A stretch of 64,000 bases of DNA from Burkholderia humptydooensis. GTDB lineage: Bacteria; Pseudomonadota; Gammaproteobacteria; Burkholderiales; Burkholderiaceae. The stretch lies in contig NZ_CP013382.1 in the NCBI RefSeq assembly GCF_001513745.1, forward strand, positions 2,604,001 to 2,668,000, given 5' to 3'. The notes under the pieces were generated by a model, which was not told where the DNA came from, ran no database searches, and was given only the letters and a program-made list of their open reading frames with translations. The translations under genes and the position numbers were made by a program. Numbering within the stretch: the stretch's first letter is position 1; each line of letters begins with the position of its first letter. Below are positions 17,588-27,229 of the stretch, piece after piece.

Positions 17588-17590
17588 TTA
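17588..17590. repeat. Right TTA target-site repeat of the 8.3-kb unit
   Basis: TTA directly follows the orphan IS end and matches the TTA before the left IS end at 9263-9265. The insertion point is 92 bp before the UDG-family start codon, so it may have displaced that gene's upstream promoter region. Confidence 0.6.
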
Positions 17591-17682
17591 GGATTGCCAG
17601 CTCTCTCCCTCATCGGCAGTCGCTTCAAACGTTTGAAACGGGATGGAACGCGCGCGGCAAAACGGCGGCATAATCACGGGCG

Positions 17683-18357
17683 ATGCCACCGAAACGCAAC
17701 GAACCGTCGCCGATCCGCAACGGCGCACGCCCGAAGCCGACGCGACACGCCTGCCTCGATGCCCTCCTTCGCGAGATCCGCGCGTGCACCGTCTGCGCGC
17801 CGCATCTTCCGTGCGGGCCGCGGCCGGTCGTGCGCGCCGATCCGAGTGCGCGCATCCTGATCGTCGGTCAGGCGCCCGGCGCGCGCGTCCATGCATCCGG
17901 CATCCCGTGGAATGACGCGAGCGGCAAACGGTTGAGGGAGTGGCTGAACGTCGACGACGCGACGTTCTACGACGAATCGCTGTTTGCGATCGTCCCGATG
18001 GGTTTCTGCTATCCGGGGCGCGGCGCGAGCGGCGACAATCCGCCACGTCCGGAATGCGCGCCGCTTTGGCTCGACAAGCTGCTTGGCGAACTGCCCGACA
18101 TCCGGCTCACGCTGCTGATCGGCCAGTATGCGCAACGCCGCTTCCTCGGCGCGCGCCGCAAACCTTCGTTGACCGAAACGGTGCGCGCGTGGTCCGAGTA
18201 CGCACCGGAATTCATTCCGCTTCCGCATCCATCGCCGCGCAATCAGGGCTGGCTCAAGCAGCATCCCTGGTTCGACGCCGAGGTGCTGCCCGCGCTGCGC
18301 GGCAAAGTGGCCGAACTGCTGCTGCCACCGCGAGGCCGCCGGCGGACGAAGCGCTGA
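17683..18357 (+). CDS. Uracil-DNA glycosylase superfamily protein
   Basis: 224 residues. UDG-fold motifs: ILIVGQAPGARVHASGIPWND near 60-80 (motif A loop GQAPG), an NPPRPEC block near 123, LLIGQYAQ near 145, and PLPHPSPRNQGW near 183-194 (motif B, H-P-S-x-x-N). Relatives are annotated as uracil-DNA glycosylase family of the short bacterial type (related to families 4/5 and UdgX). An N-terminal CTVCAPHLP pair of cysteines is present, but the full four-Cys iron-sulfur set of family 4 is not evident. Probable DNA-repair role, in the cytoplasm. It lies just right of the transposon boundary. Confidence 0.85.
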   Translation: MPPKRNEPSPIRNGARPKPTRHACLDALLREIRACTVCAPHLPCGPRPVVRADPSARILIVGQAPGARVHASGIPWNDASGKRLREWLNVDDATFYDESLFAIVPMGFCYPGRGASGDNPPRPECAPLWLDKLLGELPDIRLTLLIGQYAQRRFLGARRKPSLTETVRAWSEYAPEFIPLPHPSPRNQGWLKQHPWFDAEVLPALRGKVAELLLPPRGRRRTKR

Positions 18358-18494
18358 TCCGTCCGAAAACGCCCGGTTCGTTCGTGTTCCGAATCGTCGC
18401 TGCAAACGGCTTCGCCGCGAGCGACCCGCCCGCGGCGAAGCCCCGGTCAGGCGGCGCGCGCCTCGCACGCCGCCCCGTGCCTGCGCGCTTCCCG

Positions 18495-20429
18495 TCAGGC
18501 CGGAAGCAGCGGCACCGTCACGCTCGTTCCGGCCGGATCGAGCGTGAGCTCGGTGCCGGGCGTCGGCCGCAGCGTCGCCTCGTTGTCGCTCGACAGCACG
18601 ACGAGCCCGAGCCGGTGGCCCGCTTCGAGCTTGTAGTCGCGCGGCATGAATGTCAGGCGCAAGTCGTACGGCATGCCGGGCAGCACCGGCTCCGAGAACC
18701 AGCTCGACAGACGGTTGCGCGGGTCCGTCCATGCACGGGTGACGATCGTCGCACTGCCGTCCGGCGCGCGATCGATCAGCAGCGCGGTCACGTTCGCGGT
18801 CGCCGAGAACGTCAGACGCACGCGCGCGGTCGCAGTGCCCGAGATCCGCGTCGCGCTTGCGACGGGCGTCGTCTCGAAGCGGCTGCGATGCTCGCCCGTG
18901 TTCGCGTTCGCGAGCGTGAGCGCCATGATCCTCGCATCGTCGGTGAACTTCGCGAGCGGGCCGCCCGCCGGCTCGGCCAGCAGCGTGCCGATGCTCGCGC
19001 CGTCGCCGCCCGCGAAATACGTGACGGACGATGCGCCGCGCGCGGGCCAGCTCGCCTCCTTCAGCAGCGTGCCGTCCGCCTGCTCGATCACCGAGCCCGG
19101 GCTGCGCTCGACGCCGTTGTCGTAGCCGAGCAGATAGCGCGTGAACCAGCGGTTCACCTGCTCGGTCCACGCGTTGGCCATCGCGGGCACGCGAGTCGGA
19201 TCGGTGTGGCGCGCGCGGTGCAGCCACAATTGCGCGGGCACGCCCTGGCGCCGCATGGCGAGATACCACGATGTCGACTGATCGGTTCTGACGTTGTCGT
19301 CGGCAAGCCCCTGCGCGACGAGCGCGGGCGCGACCGCGAGCGCGCTCGGAATCTCGCGCGCCGCCCAGAACGCCGAATAGTCGCCCGTCTTGCGATCCTC
19401 CTTCTGCAATGCCTCATCGATCAGATGCGTGCAGCGCTCCGGATGCGGGTTCGTCAGCAGCGCCTTGATGTAGACGTCGACATCCTCGCCCTGATAGCCG
19501 TCGGGCGCGCGCACGAGCCCGCCCGACCGGTAGTAGCCGTACATCTCCGTCAGCCCGGCGACCGGCACGATCGCATCGAGCCCGCGCGTGCGCAGGCTCG
19601 CGACCATCTTCGGCAGCGTGCCGTCGTACGATACGCCGTACATGCCGACGTGCCCCGTCGACCAGGTCGCGACGGCCGGCTTGCCATTCGCGTCCTTCGC
19701 GGCCGCGCCGCGCCCGAGCCAGCGGATCACCGACGCCATCGCCACCGATTCGTCGCGCGTCAGGATCGTCGGGCAGCCGTCCGAGCCGGCCGTGCCGAGC
19801 GAATCTGCGTACACGACCGTGAAGCCGCGCGGCACGAAATAGCCCTCGATCCACGAGCGCCCCGCGGCGGCCGCGTCGACCTGCTGCCAGATCCGCGTCT
19901 GCGGCGCGGCGGCCATGATTCGTGCGGACACCGAAGCAGCCGGATGCGGCGTGCCGTCGAGCTCGACGTCGACGTTGTGGTTCGGGCTGTCGGCAAGCCC
20001 GTTGTAGTAGGGACTCGCGAGCACGATGACGGGCGTGCGCGCGCCCGACGCGGTTTCGGACGGACGCACGATGCGCACGTGAATCCGATCCTTCGCGCCG
20101 TCGCCGTCGGAATCGACGGGCGTCTCGACCCACGCCTCCTCGGAGATCGTGCCGCCCGACAGCGACGGCTGCACCTGCCCGTTCTGGATCACGGGCCGAT
20201 AGCGGCCGCCGCTCGACAGACTGGCATACGCCACGCCTGACGGCGAGAAGCGCGCAGCGAGCTGCTGTGTGCCGGCCGCGGACGGCGCGGCCCCCTCCTG
20301 CTGGACCTGAGCGAGCGCGGACGCACCCGGGATGCCCGCGCCGTCGTCGCCGCCGCAAGCGGCAAGCGTCGCGGCGGCGGCGAGTACGGCAATCCAGGCG
20401 CGACGCGGTTCGGTTCGATGAAGTCTCAT
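18495..20429 (-). CDS. Lipoprotein of the S15/X-Pro dipeptidyl-peptidase family
   Basis: 644 residues. The N-terminus is a lipoprotein signal (basic MRLHRTEPRRAW, hydrophobic stretch, LAACGGD lipobox, Cys ~25). The body is an alpha/beta hydrolase of the CocE/S15 group: nucleophile in VGMYGVSYDGTLP near 258-270, a catalytic Asp probably in the VAQGLADDNVRTDQS region, and His in HRARHTDP. The C-terminal ~200 residues form the jelly-roll typical of X-Pro dipeptidyl acyl-peptidases (PF08530), ending RLGLVVLSSDNEATLRPTPG. Likely a cell-envelope esterase or peptidase. Convergent with the UDG-family gene. Confidence 0.85.
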   Translation of the reverse strand: MRLHRTEPRRAWIAVLAAAATLAACGGDDGAGIPGASALAQVQQEGAAPSAAGTQQLAARFSPSGVAYASLSSGGRYRPVIQNGQVQPSLSGGTISEEAWVETPVDSDGDGAKDRIHVRIVRPSETASGARTPVIVLASPYYNGLADSPNHNVDVELDGTPHPAASVSARIMAAAPQTRIWQQVDAAAAGRSWIEGYFVPRGFTVVYADSLGTAGSDGCPTILTRDESVAMASVIRWLGRGAAAKDANGKPAVATWSTGHVGMYGVSYDGTLPKMVASLRTRGLDAIVPVAGLTEMYGYYRSGGLVRAPDGYQGEDVDVYIKALLTNPHPERCTHLIDEALQKEDRKTGDYSAFWAAREIPSALAVAPALVAQGLADDNVRTDQSTSWYLAMRRQGVPAQLWLHRARHTDPTRVPAMANAWTEQVNRWFTRYLLGYDNGVERSPGSVIEQADGTLLKEASWPARGASSVTYFAGGDGASIGTLLAEPAGGPLAKFTDDARIMALTLANANTGEHRSRFETTPVASATRISGTATARVRLTFSATANVTALLIDRAPDGSATIVTRAWTDPRNRLSSWFSEPVLPGMPYDLRLTFMPRDYKLEAGHRLGLVVLSSDNEATLRPTPGTELTLDPAGTSVTVPLLPA

Positions 20430-20729
20430 TGTTGTCCTTGTTTCGATGATCGTCTGGGAACGGTCATCCCGTGCGGGATGGCGTCGTGTTGAACATGCCG
20501 GCGGGCGCTGCCGGCCGCATCGCGCGTATCGTCGCCCTCACGAAATCGGGCGCGTCCGCGACGCGATGCTTCGACGCCGCCGGCCATGCTGCGACGGCGG
20601 CGTCGCTATGCGGGCGTTGCACGGGAAAGCGCGTCGCACATCGATGCGCTGCGCCGATGCCCGCATCCCGCATGACGGACATCGGCGCGCGCGAACGCGA
20701 AACCTCCCTGCCGCAACGCCCGCGTTCGC

Positions 20730-22232
20730 TCACTGCGCAGCGGCGTCGACCGCGTTGCCCGCGTCGAGCAGCCCTGCGCCGCAAGTGCTCGTCGAGCAGT
20801 TCGATCCGCTCGCGAACGGGCGCGCGCTCGATTGCAGCCGCTGCAAGACCTGCGAAGGCGACAGCGTCGAATTGACCGCGAGCATCAGCGCGACCGTGCC
20901 CGCGACGTGCGGCGTCGCCATGCTCGTGCCGTTGTAGCTCGCGTAGCTGTCCGCCCCCGGCGACGTCTTGCCTGCATTGAGCGTCGACAGAATGCCGACG
21001 CCCGGCGCGGCGATCTTCACGGCGGCGCCGTAGTTGCTGAAGCTCGCGCGCACGCCGTTGCTGTCGATCGCGCCGACCGCGATCACGCCCTGACAATTCG
21101 CCGGCTGCGTCGTCGACACCGGGCCGCCGTTGTTGCCCGCCGCCACGACGACGCTCGCGCCGCGGGACGCGATCTCGTTGATCGCATTCTGGTAGGTCGA
21201 GCTGCACGTGCGGCCGTATCCGCCGAGGCTCAGGTTCAGCACCTTCGCCGGATTCGGATTCGACGGCACGCCCGGCACCGCGAGGCCCACCGCCCAGCGC
21301 ATGCCGTCGACGATGTCGCTCAGCATCCCGCCGCACTTGCCGAGCACGCGCACGGGCGGCACCTTGCCGACCCACGAGATGCCCGCGACGCCGACGCCGT
21401 TGTTCGTCACCGCGCCGATCGTGCCCGCGACGTGCGTGCCGTGCCACGAGCTGTTGCTCGCGCCGCAACCGTAGAACGGACCGCTCGGATCGCTGTCCTC
21501 CTGCGCGGTGACCCAGTCGCCGGGGTCCGATGCGTCGCTGTCGCGGCCGTTGCCGTCGTTCGCGGTCGGGACGTCGGAGATGAAGTCGTAGCCGGGCAGC
21601 AGGTTGGCGGCGAGATCCGCGTGCGGGCGATAGCCGGTATCGATGACGCCGACGACGATGCGCGCGGCCCCGGTCGTGCGATCCCATGCCTTCGGCAGAT
21701 TCGCGCCGGCTGTCGGATTGAAGTAGCCCCACTGCTCGGGATAGCGCGTGTCGTTCGGCACGACGAACGCATGCATCCGCGCATCGGGCTCCGCATATTC
21801 GATCGCACCGTCCGCCGCGAAATCGCGCGCGAGCCCCTCGGCTTCCGCGAGCGGCACGCGGCGCCGCAGCGCCAGCACGGTCGCGCCGCCCGACATGTCG
21901 CGCTTGATGCGAATGCCCGCGGCGGGATCGCCCGGATTGCCGGGCGCGGATGCGGCGGCCGCGCCGAATGCGCGCCCCGCCGCGCGCGCATTGCGTGCGG
22001 CCAGCACGCGATCGATGACCGCCTGGACGTCCGCTTGCGCGGCCTTCGCGGCCGGCGCACCGGACAACGTCTTCGCGGCGCGCAGCTTGACGATCAACTG
22101 ATCGACCGCATCGGCGGGCCCCGGAACCCAAGGCGCGGCTGTGGTTTCCGCTCGCGCGACCGAAGCGAGACCTGCCAGTGCGGCGCACAGCACGGTCATC
22201 CTAATAGAAGTAGTACGAATCAATATTGACAT
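20730..22232 (-). CDS. Secreted S8 subtilisin-like serine protease
   Basis: 500 residues. Two in-frame ATGs lie close together (22238, 22232); the GGGGGAG at ~22240-22246 is correctly spaced only for 22232. Signal peptide to ARAE (~residue 27), an inhibitor-like propeptide to ~150, then the subtilase domain with Asp in VVGVIDTGYRPHADL near 190, His in HGTHVAGTIG near 263 and Ser in NGTSMATPHVAGT near 435, and oxyanion Asn in AAGNNGGP. Six or so cysteines point to disulfides outside the cytoplasm. It resembles the MprA-type extracellular serine metalloprotease-like subtilases of Burkholderia, but I would not equate it with mprA without alignment. Confidence 0.92.
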   Translation of the reverse strand: MSILIRTTSIRMTVLCAALAGLASVARAETTAAPWVPGPADAVDQLIVKLRAAKTLSGAPAAKAAQADVQAVIDRVLAARNARAAGRAFGAAAASAPGNPGDPAAGIRIKRDMSGGATVLALRRRVPLAEAEGLARDFAADGAIEYAEPDARMHAFVVPNDTRYPEQWGYFNPTAGANLPKAWDRTTGAARIVVGVIDTGYRPHADLAANLLPGYDFISDVPTANDGNGRDSDASDPGDWVTAQEDSDPSGPFYGCGASNSSWHGTHVAGTIGAVTNNGVGVAGISWVGKVPPVRVLGKCGGMLSDIVDGMRWAVGLAVPGVPSNPNPAKVLNLSLGGYGRTCSSTYQNAINEIASRGASVVVAAGNNGGPVSTTQPANCQGVIAVGAIDSNGVRASFSNYGAAVKIAAPGVGILSTLNAGKTSPGADSYASYNGTSMATPHVAGTVALMLAVNSTLSPSQVLQRLQSSARPFASGSNCSTSTCGAGLLDAGNAVDAAAQ

Positions 22233-23598
22233 GCCCATACTCCCCCAAACGGAATGGAACGGAATGAGTCCACGATGTTGTGCTGTCGCTGCTTGCTTCG
22301 CTGCGCTGCCGGCAAGAAAGGACACGCCGCGCCGATACGAACGACGTAACTTGGCTGGACGACGTGTTGCCGACAAACCGATCGCGGTCGACCGAACCGT
22401 CCGGCTGCGCGAGCCGGACGGTTCGTCTTCCGTCAGATCTGCATCATGGGAACGAGCGGAACGGTGACCCGCTCCGTCTGCCCCACCCTCTCAGGTTCTT
22501 TTTGCCGCGTTTGTATTTATCGGTACATCTTTGCGACTCGTCAGGCCCGCATCAAGCATTCGCCGTGTCGTTCGACGACGGCGAACTCGGATTACATTCT
22601 TGTTTCTCGATGTCGACACGAGATCACGAGCAGCGTGCAAGCGGCGGATCGGCGGACCCGCCGGCACCGGCCATCGTCAGCAGAGTGGCCCGCCTGTCCA
22701 CGTTGCGGCGCTTGCGCCGCCCGGTCTCGTTTCTTTCCAGAAGCTTGCACAAAACTTATCTCGCTGAAATCCTCATGTCAAACATTTTTAGCTAATATCA
22801 AAAAAAGTTTCATCTCAATTACCCGGCGGAGAATCGCTTTCCGCGTCCGGGCAAAAACAACCATCATGTCGAATGCGGACGGCGGCTCCACGCTGCGCCG
22901 TTTCTCCATGCCGCCGATCTCGTAGAAGAAGGTGGCGGCTGCGCAAGAAAATGCTGTTTGAAAGCGTAAGGGCGAGAGATTTTCAGGCGCCAAATCGAGC
23001 GGAACGGTCCACAAGGTTTTGTGCGCAGCAGCTATTTCAGGTCGAATATCCCCAAACCTTATAAGGAATACCGCCACTCACTTGCGTGCGTTGCTCGTGA
23101 CGCCCGGCACTTTTCATTGCATGCAAGCGTATCGTATTTCTTCGATTTTCCCGGTTGCAGCCGCGCTTTTCGTTTTTTGCTCCCCCGCCTCGCGCGTCGC
23201 ACGCCATCTGACGAAGCGTGTCGGCACACGTCGGTTTCTCTCTTCGGCATCGAGGCGTCGAATCGATTGCTGTCGCATCCGCATGACATGTTTGTTACGC
23301 TCAACCGACGCAGGCGTCCATCGTACGTCGTCGTCAGCGCAAGCGACGTGACAAACGCAAACGACGACGCGCCACGGCACGTTGCATCATCGATGCATCA
23401 CCGGGCGCCCGCACGCCCTCACCTCTGCGCATCGCACGTCCATGCCACGGATCGGTTCTCGGATGTGACGTTTTATCGCTGCATTTGCCGGCAAAAAACG
23501 ATATCCGAATCGCACGTTTAATCACGGAAACCGAAATGTTGAACTGTGAACGACACACATTCTCAAAGAAAATTTAACGAGTTCTTAAAGAGTTTGAA
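22233..23598. other. 1.37-kb intergenic region, AT-richer than surroundings
   Basis: No convincing gene. Open frames here are short, lack ribosome sites and have no recognisable motifs. Base composition is clearly lower in G+C than the flanks. It should hold divergent promoters for the subtilase and the two-component operon. The only strong element is the hairpin at 22393. Confidence 0.5.
22393..22425 (+). terminator. Perfect 14-bp hairpin, terminator-like, no obvious upstream gene
   Basis: CGAACCGTCCGGCT (22393-22406), loop GCGCG, then its exact complement (22412-22425), followed by TCTTCC. It lies between two divergent genes, so no known transcript should end here; it could terminate a small RNA starting near 22240-22380 or attenuate an antisense transcript. 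Confidence 0.4.
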
Positions 23599-24291
23599 AT
23601 GAAGGTCCTCATCGTAGAAGACGAGCCGAAGACGGGCATGTATCTGAAGCGCGGGCTCACCGAAGCAGGCTTCGTCTGCGACTGGACCCAGGATGGCATC
23701 AGCGGTCTGCACCAGTTGCAGACGGAGAACTACGATCTCGCGATCCTCGACGTGATGCTGCCCGGCTGCGACGGCTGGACGGTCGTGCGCGAGCTGCGCA
23801 GAACGCACCGCACGCCGGTGCTGTTCCTCACCGCGCGCGATCACGTCGACGATCGCGTGAAGGGCCTCGAGCTCGGCGGAGACGACTATCTCGCGAAACC
23901 GTTCGATTTCGCCGAGTTGCTCGCGCGCGTGCGCTCGCTGCTGCGGCGCGGCCAGGCGACCGATGCGCCGGTGCTGCGCGTCGCGAATCTCGAGCTCGAT
24001 CTCATCCAGCGCAAGGCCCGCCGCCAGGGCAACACGATCCTGCTCACCGCGAAGGAATTTCTGCTGCTGTGGCTGCTGATGCGCCGGCGGGGCGAGATCC
24101 TGCCGCGCTCGCTGATCGCATCGCAGATCTGGGACATCAACTTCGACAGCGATTCGAACGTCGTCGACGCGGCGATCAAGCGCGTGCGCGCGAAGGTCGA
24201 TCAGGACTACGAGCCCAAGCTGATCCACACGGTGCGCGGAATGGGCTACGTCCTCGAGCAGCGAGGCGAGCCGTGCGAATCGTGCGCATGA
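23599..24291 (+). CDS. OmpR-family response regulator, IrlR/CzcR type
   Basis: 230 residues. Receiver domain with acidic pocket EDE near 7-9, phospho-acceptor D51 in [11 protein letters not shown]79 in LFLTARD and K101 in [13 protein letters not shown]. The winged-helix domain (~125-222) has [16 protein letters not shown] and [11 protein letters not shown]. It is close to IrlR/CzcR heavy-metal regulators as I remember them, but differs enough that I do not use the symbol. The start ATG has AAAGAG upstream. The stop overlaps the kinase start. Likely activates metal-efflux or envelope genes, none of which lies directly beside it. Confidence 0.92.
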   Translation: MKVLIVEDEPKTGMYLKRGLTEAGFVCDWTQDGISGLHQLQTENYDLAILDVMLPGCDGWTVVRELRRTHRTPVLFLTARDHVDDRVKGLELGGDDYLAKPFDFAELLARVRSLLRRGQATDAPVLRVANLELDLIQRKARRQGNTILLTAKEFLLLWLLMRRRGEILPRSLIASQIWDINFDSDSNVVDAAIKRVRAKVDQDYEPKLIHTVRGMGYVLEQRGEPCESCA

Positions 24292-25742
24292 TGCGTCGCC
24301 TCGCGCCGCGCACGATGCGCGCGCGGCTTGCGATCAAGTTCGCGCTGTCCACGTCGGTGCTGCTCGCGATCAGCGGCCTGCTGCTGTACGAAACGCTCAC
24401 GCGCACGTTCGCGTATTCGTCGGAGCGCGCGATGGAGACGACGCTCGCCGGCGTCGTCGCGCACATCGACGAGGCGCGCAGCATCGCCGAGCTGCGCGAG
24501 AAGGGAACCAAGTTCTACTACTCGTTCCATAGCGACGAAAAGGTCGACTTCGCGATCTACGACGCACAGGGCACCGCATGCATGCAAAGCGGCTGGTACG
24601 TGCCATACGGCGGCGTGCGGCAGGCGAGGCCCGGCCTCGATCCCGCGATCGTCGACGACAAGCGCAACGCAAGGCGCTATCTCGTGGCCAACGCGCGCCT
24701 CACCGGCAATCCGGGCTTGCCGCTGCGCGTCGCGGTTCAGTACGACTTCCGTCGCGAGCAGTCGCTGCTACGAACGTGCGCGATCAGCATCGTCGCGATC
24801 ATTCTCGTCGGCACCGCCGTCGCGGCAACCGTCGCTTACTGGATCGCCGCTTACGCGCTCATGCCGCTACGCCGCTTCGCCGCGCAGGCCGATCAGATCT
24901 CGAGCAGCCGTCTCGCGCAGCCGCTGGCCGAAACGGAAATGGCAGGCGAGCTCAGAGAGCTCGCGGTGTCGTTCAACCGGATGCTCGTGCGGCTCAATGC
25001 TTCATTCACGCGGCTGAAGGAATACTCGTCCGACCTCGCGCACGACATCCGCACGCCGCTCACCAATCTGCTCGCCGAAGCGCAGGTCGCGCTGTCGCAG
25101 CGGCGGTCGGTCGACGAGTATCGTCAGGTGATCGAATCGAGCGTCGAGGAATATCAGCGGCTCGCGAGGATGGTCGACGACATGCTGTTCCTCGCACGCG
25201 CCGACGGCCATCAGAACAAGCTCGACATCGAGCCGATCGACGCCTGTGAGATGGCCGATCGGCTCGTCCGCTACTACGAGACCGTCGCCGAGGATCGCGG
25301 CATCGGGATCGCGGTCGAAGGCCAGGCGAGCTTCAGCGGCGATTCGATCCTCGTGCAGCGGGCGCTGAGCAATCTGCTGTCCAACGCGATCCGTCATGCG
25401 CCCGATCACTCGACGGTCGTCGTCCGCTGCGAACAGTCGGAGCGGGACGTCGTGATCGCCGTGACCGACACCGGCCGCGGGATCGAAGCCGTGCATCTGC
25501 CGCGGATCTTCGATCGCTTCTATCGCGTCGATCCTTCGCGATACGATTCGGCCTCGGGCACCGGGCTCGGGCTCGCGATCGTGCGCTCGATCATGACCGA
25601 GCACGGCGGCGATTGCCGGGTCGCAAGCATGCCGAACGTCTTCACTACGTTCTTCCTGCGCTTTCCTCGTGAGCACGTGACCGACGGTGGCGATTGCGCG
25701 CCGTCTGGCCATGATTCGCGTTGGCATTTCGAACAGACTTGA
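24288..25742 (+). CDS. Heavy-metal-type sensor histidine kinase (IrlS/CzcS-like)
   Basis: About 484 residues, using ATG 24288, which overlaps the regulator stop. Upstream in-frame GTGs at 24273 and 24282 are alternatives; GAGGCGAG is better spaced for 24273. Two membrane helices (~15-35 and ~165-190) enclose a ~125-residue periplasmic sensor. They are followed by HAMP, then phospho-acceptor His in [17 protein letters not shown] near 250, N-box [18 protein letters not shown]1 box and [10 protein letters not shown]2 box. The last ~20 residues after LRFPREH are a non-conserved tail. Pairs with the preceding regulator. Confidence 0.92.
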   Translation: MMRRLAPRTMRARLAIKFALSTSVLLAISGLLLYETLTRTFAYSSERAMETTLAGVVAHIDEARSIAELREKGTKFYYSFHSDEKVDFAIYDAQGTACMQSGWYVPYGGVRQARPGLDPAIVDDKRNARRYLVANARLTGNPGLPLRVAVQYDFRREQSLLRTCAISIVAIILVGTAVAATVAYWIAAYALMPLRRFAAQADQISSSRLAQPLAETEMAGELRELAVSFNRMLVRLNASFTRLKEYSSDLAHDIRTPLTNLLAEAQVALSQRRSVDEYRQVIESSVEEYQRLARMVDDMLFLARADGHQNKLDIEPIDACEMADRLVRYYETVAEDRGIGIAVEGQASFSGDSILVQRALSNLLSNAIRHAPDHSTVVVRCEQSERDVVIAVTDTGRGIEAVHLPRIFDRFYRVDPSRYDSASGTGLGLAIVRSIMTEHGGDCRVASMPNVFTTFFLRFPREHVTDGGDCAPSGHDSRWHFEQT

Positions 25743-25893
25743 GTCATGTCGCGAACCATTTTAAATTCGAATGCGGCTTTTTCATCAAAATGACAAAAAC
25801 ATCATAGCGAAGTCACGTTGCCGGAGGGCCCCCTGTTCAAAATGTCAATCATCGAATTCCCCCTTCTGGATTCGATATTGATATGGAGAACGT

Positions 25894-26232
25894 ATGAAAG
25901 CCACCTTCCTCACTGCCGCCCTCGCCGCCGCGCTCATTTCGCCTGCGGCATTCGCGGACGCACCGGCCGGCAAGACGCGCGCCCAGGTCTACCAGGAACT
26001 GGTCGAGGCCAAGGCCAACGGGCTCGACTACGTGACCGACGCGTCTTATCCGGAAATCTCGCCGCTCTACGCGCCGCGCTTCGCGAACAAGGCCAAGCCG
26101 CAGCAACCCACGCACGCGGTCGCCGATACGCGCGGCGCCGCAGAGGCGGGTACGTCTGGCATGTCCGAAGCGGCTCAGGACGAGCGCTGCGTCGGCCCGC
26201 GCACGTTCTGCAACCCGTATGCCGGGTCCTGA
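25894..26232 (+). CDS. Small secreted DUF4148 protein
   Basis: 112 residues with ATGGAG upstream of the ATG. Sec signal peptide MKATFLTAALAAALISPAA, cleavage near FADA (~22). The mature part has the DUF4148 pattern KTRAQVYQELVEAKANGLDY, common as multiple paralogues in Burkholderia. Two cysteines near the C-terminus (CVGPRTFC) could form a disulfide. Function of the family is unknown. Monocistronic, ending at a clear terminator. Confidence 0.85.
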   Translation: MKATFLTAALAAALISPAAFADAPAGKTRAQVYQELVEAKANGLDYVTDASYPEISPLYAPRFANKAKPQQPTHAVADTRGAAEAGTSGMSEAAQDERCVGPRTFCNPYAGS

Positions 26233-26272
26233 GCGTCATGGTTGCGTCCCGCGTGATCGCGGATCAAACGTC

Positions 26273-26305
26273 CGGCAGGTCGTCTTATGACGCCTGCCGC
26301 TTTTT
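26273..26305 (+). terminator. Rho-independent terminator of the DUF4148 gene
   Basis: CGGCAGG (26273-26279) pairs with CCTGCCG (26293-26299) around a CGTC/GACG inner stem with one bulged T, followed by CTTTTT. Confidence 0.75.
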
Positions 26306-26391
26306 GTCGTTCGGCAATGCGCTGCCGCACGCGCGACGGCGCGCACGCATCGCGAAAGGAATCGTAGACGCGCTCGCCGCGCGTCGCCGCG

Positions 26392-27201
26392 TCAGTGCGC
26401 AGCCAGGCGCTGCGGCAACTCGCGCAGGAACGCATCGCGCGTGCGAACGCCCGTGGAACCCGGCTCCTTGCGCTCGTCCTGCGTGAGACTCGCGAACACG
26501 AGCGTCTCCTTGCCGCGCTTGATCCAGCCGACGAACCAGCCGAATCCATGCGCTTTGTCGCGCGTACCGTCTGCCAGAAGCGGGTAAGCCATGCCGGTCT
26601 TGCCGTGCACGATCGTTCCGTCGGCAAGCGTCGTCGTATCGACGATCCGCTCCGTCATGTCGATCGCGTTCGCGGACACGGGCAAATCGCGATTCAGCAT
26701 CCTGCGCAGGAATCCGATCTGTTCGAGCGGCGAGATCTGCAGCGACGAGCCGATCCACGCGCGATCGAGACCGTTGTTCTTGCCGGGGTCGCCGGAGAGG
26801 TCCGCGTTGCCGTAGCCGAACGCCTTCGCGTATTGCGCAACGCGTTGCGCGCCCAGATGATGCGTGATCTGCTGCGAGTACCACACGACCGAATACTTGA
26901 GCCACCGCGTCGGATCGGTCGGCTGCTTCCATGCCGCGCCGCCCCAGTCGACGTAGCCGTCGCGATACGGCAAGACAGGCTCGTGTTCATTGCGCAGGAA
27001 GCCTGCGTCGTAGCCCATGAGGCTCATCGCGATCTTGAACGTCGAAGCGGGCGTCGCGCGACGGCTGCAATCGCCGTCCTTCAGCAGGAACTTGCCTGTC
27101 GTTGCGTCGGCGATCGCCGTGCAGAGGGTTTTCGCATGCGCGGGGGCGGCGACGCAGCCCAGCAAAACGAGCGCGCTCGACAGCGCGTGCCGGATTTTCA
27201 C
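26392..27201 (-). CDS. Class D (OXA-type) beta-lactamase
   Basis: 269 residues from a GTG at 27201 that directly begins the signal peptide (VKIRHALSSALVLLGCVAAPAHAK); the longer ATG at 27273 adds a charged, non-signal leader. All class D motifs are present: STFK with active Ser near 50 (the Lys is normally carboxylated), SVV in LKYSVVWYSQQ near 102, YGN in AFGYGNADLSG near 128, and KTG in VHGKTGMAYP near 196. WFVGWI supports the carboxylated Lys pocket. From memory it is very similar to OXA-42/57/59 of B. pseudomallei and B. thailandensis, but with several substitutions. It starts 28 bp after the class C gene and is probably co-transcribed with it. Confidence 0.93.
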   Translation of the reverse strand: MKIRHALSSALVLLGCVAAPAHAKTLCTAIADATTGKFLLKDGDCSRRATPASTFKIAMSLMGYDAGFLRNEHEPVLPYRDGYVDWGGAAWKQPTDPTRWLKYSVVWYSQQITHHLGAQRVAQYAKAFGYGNADLSGDPGKNNGLDRAWIGSSLQISPLEQIGFLRRMLNRDLPVSANAIDMTERIVDTTTLADGTIVHGKTGMAYPLLADGTRDKAHGFGWFVGWIKRGKETLVFASLTQDERKEPGSTGVRTRDAFLRELPQRLAAH

Positions 27202-27229
27202 TATAGGTCTCGACGAGTTGGATGGTGTC

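Noticed and set aside
22239..23598. Small genes in the AT-rich gap before the response regulator
   Set aside because: Candidate frames overlap each other, lack ribosome sites and show no recognisable features.
23599..25742. Calling the two-component genes irlR and irlS
   Set aside because: Family resemblance is clear, but from memory the IrlR sequence differs at many positions; IrlR/CzcR-type is safer.
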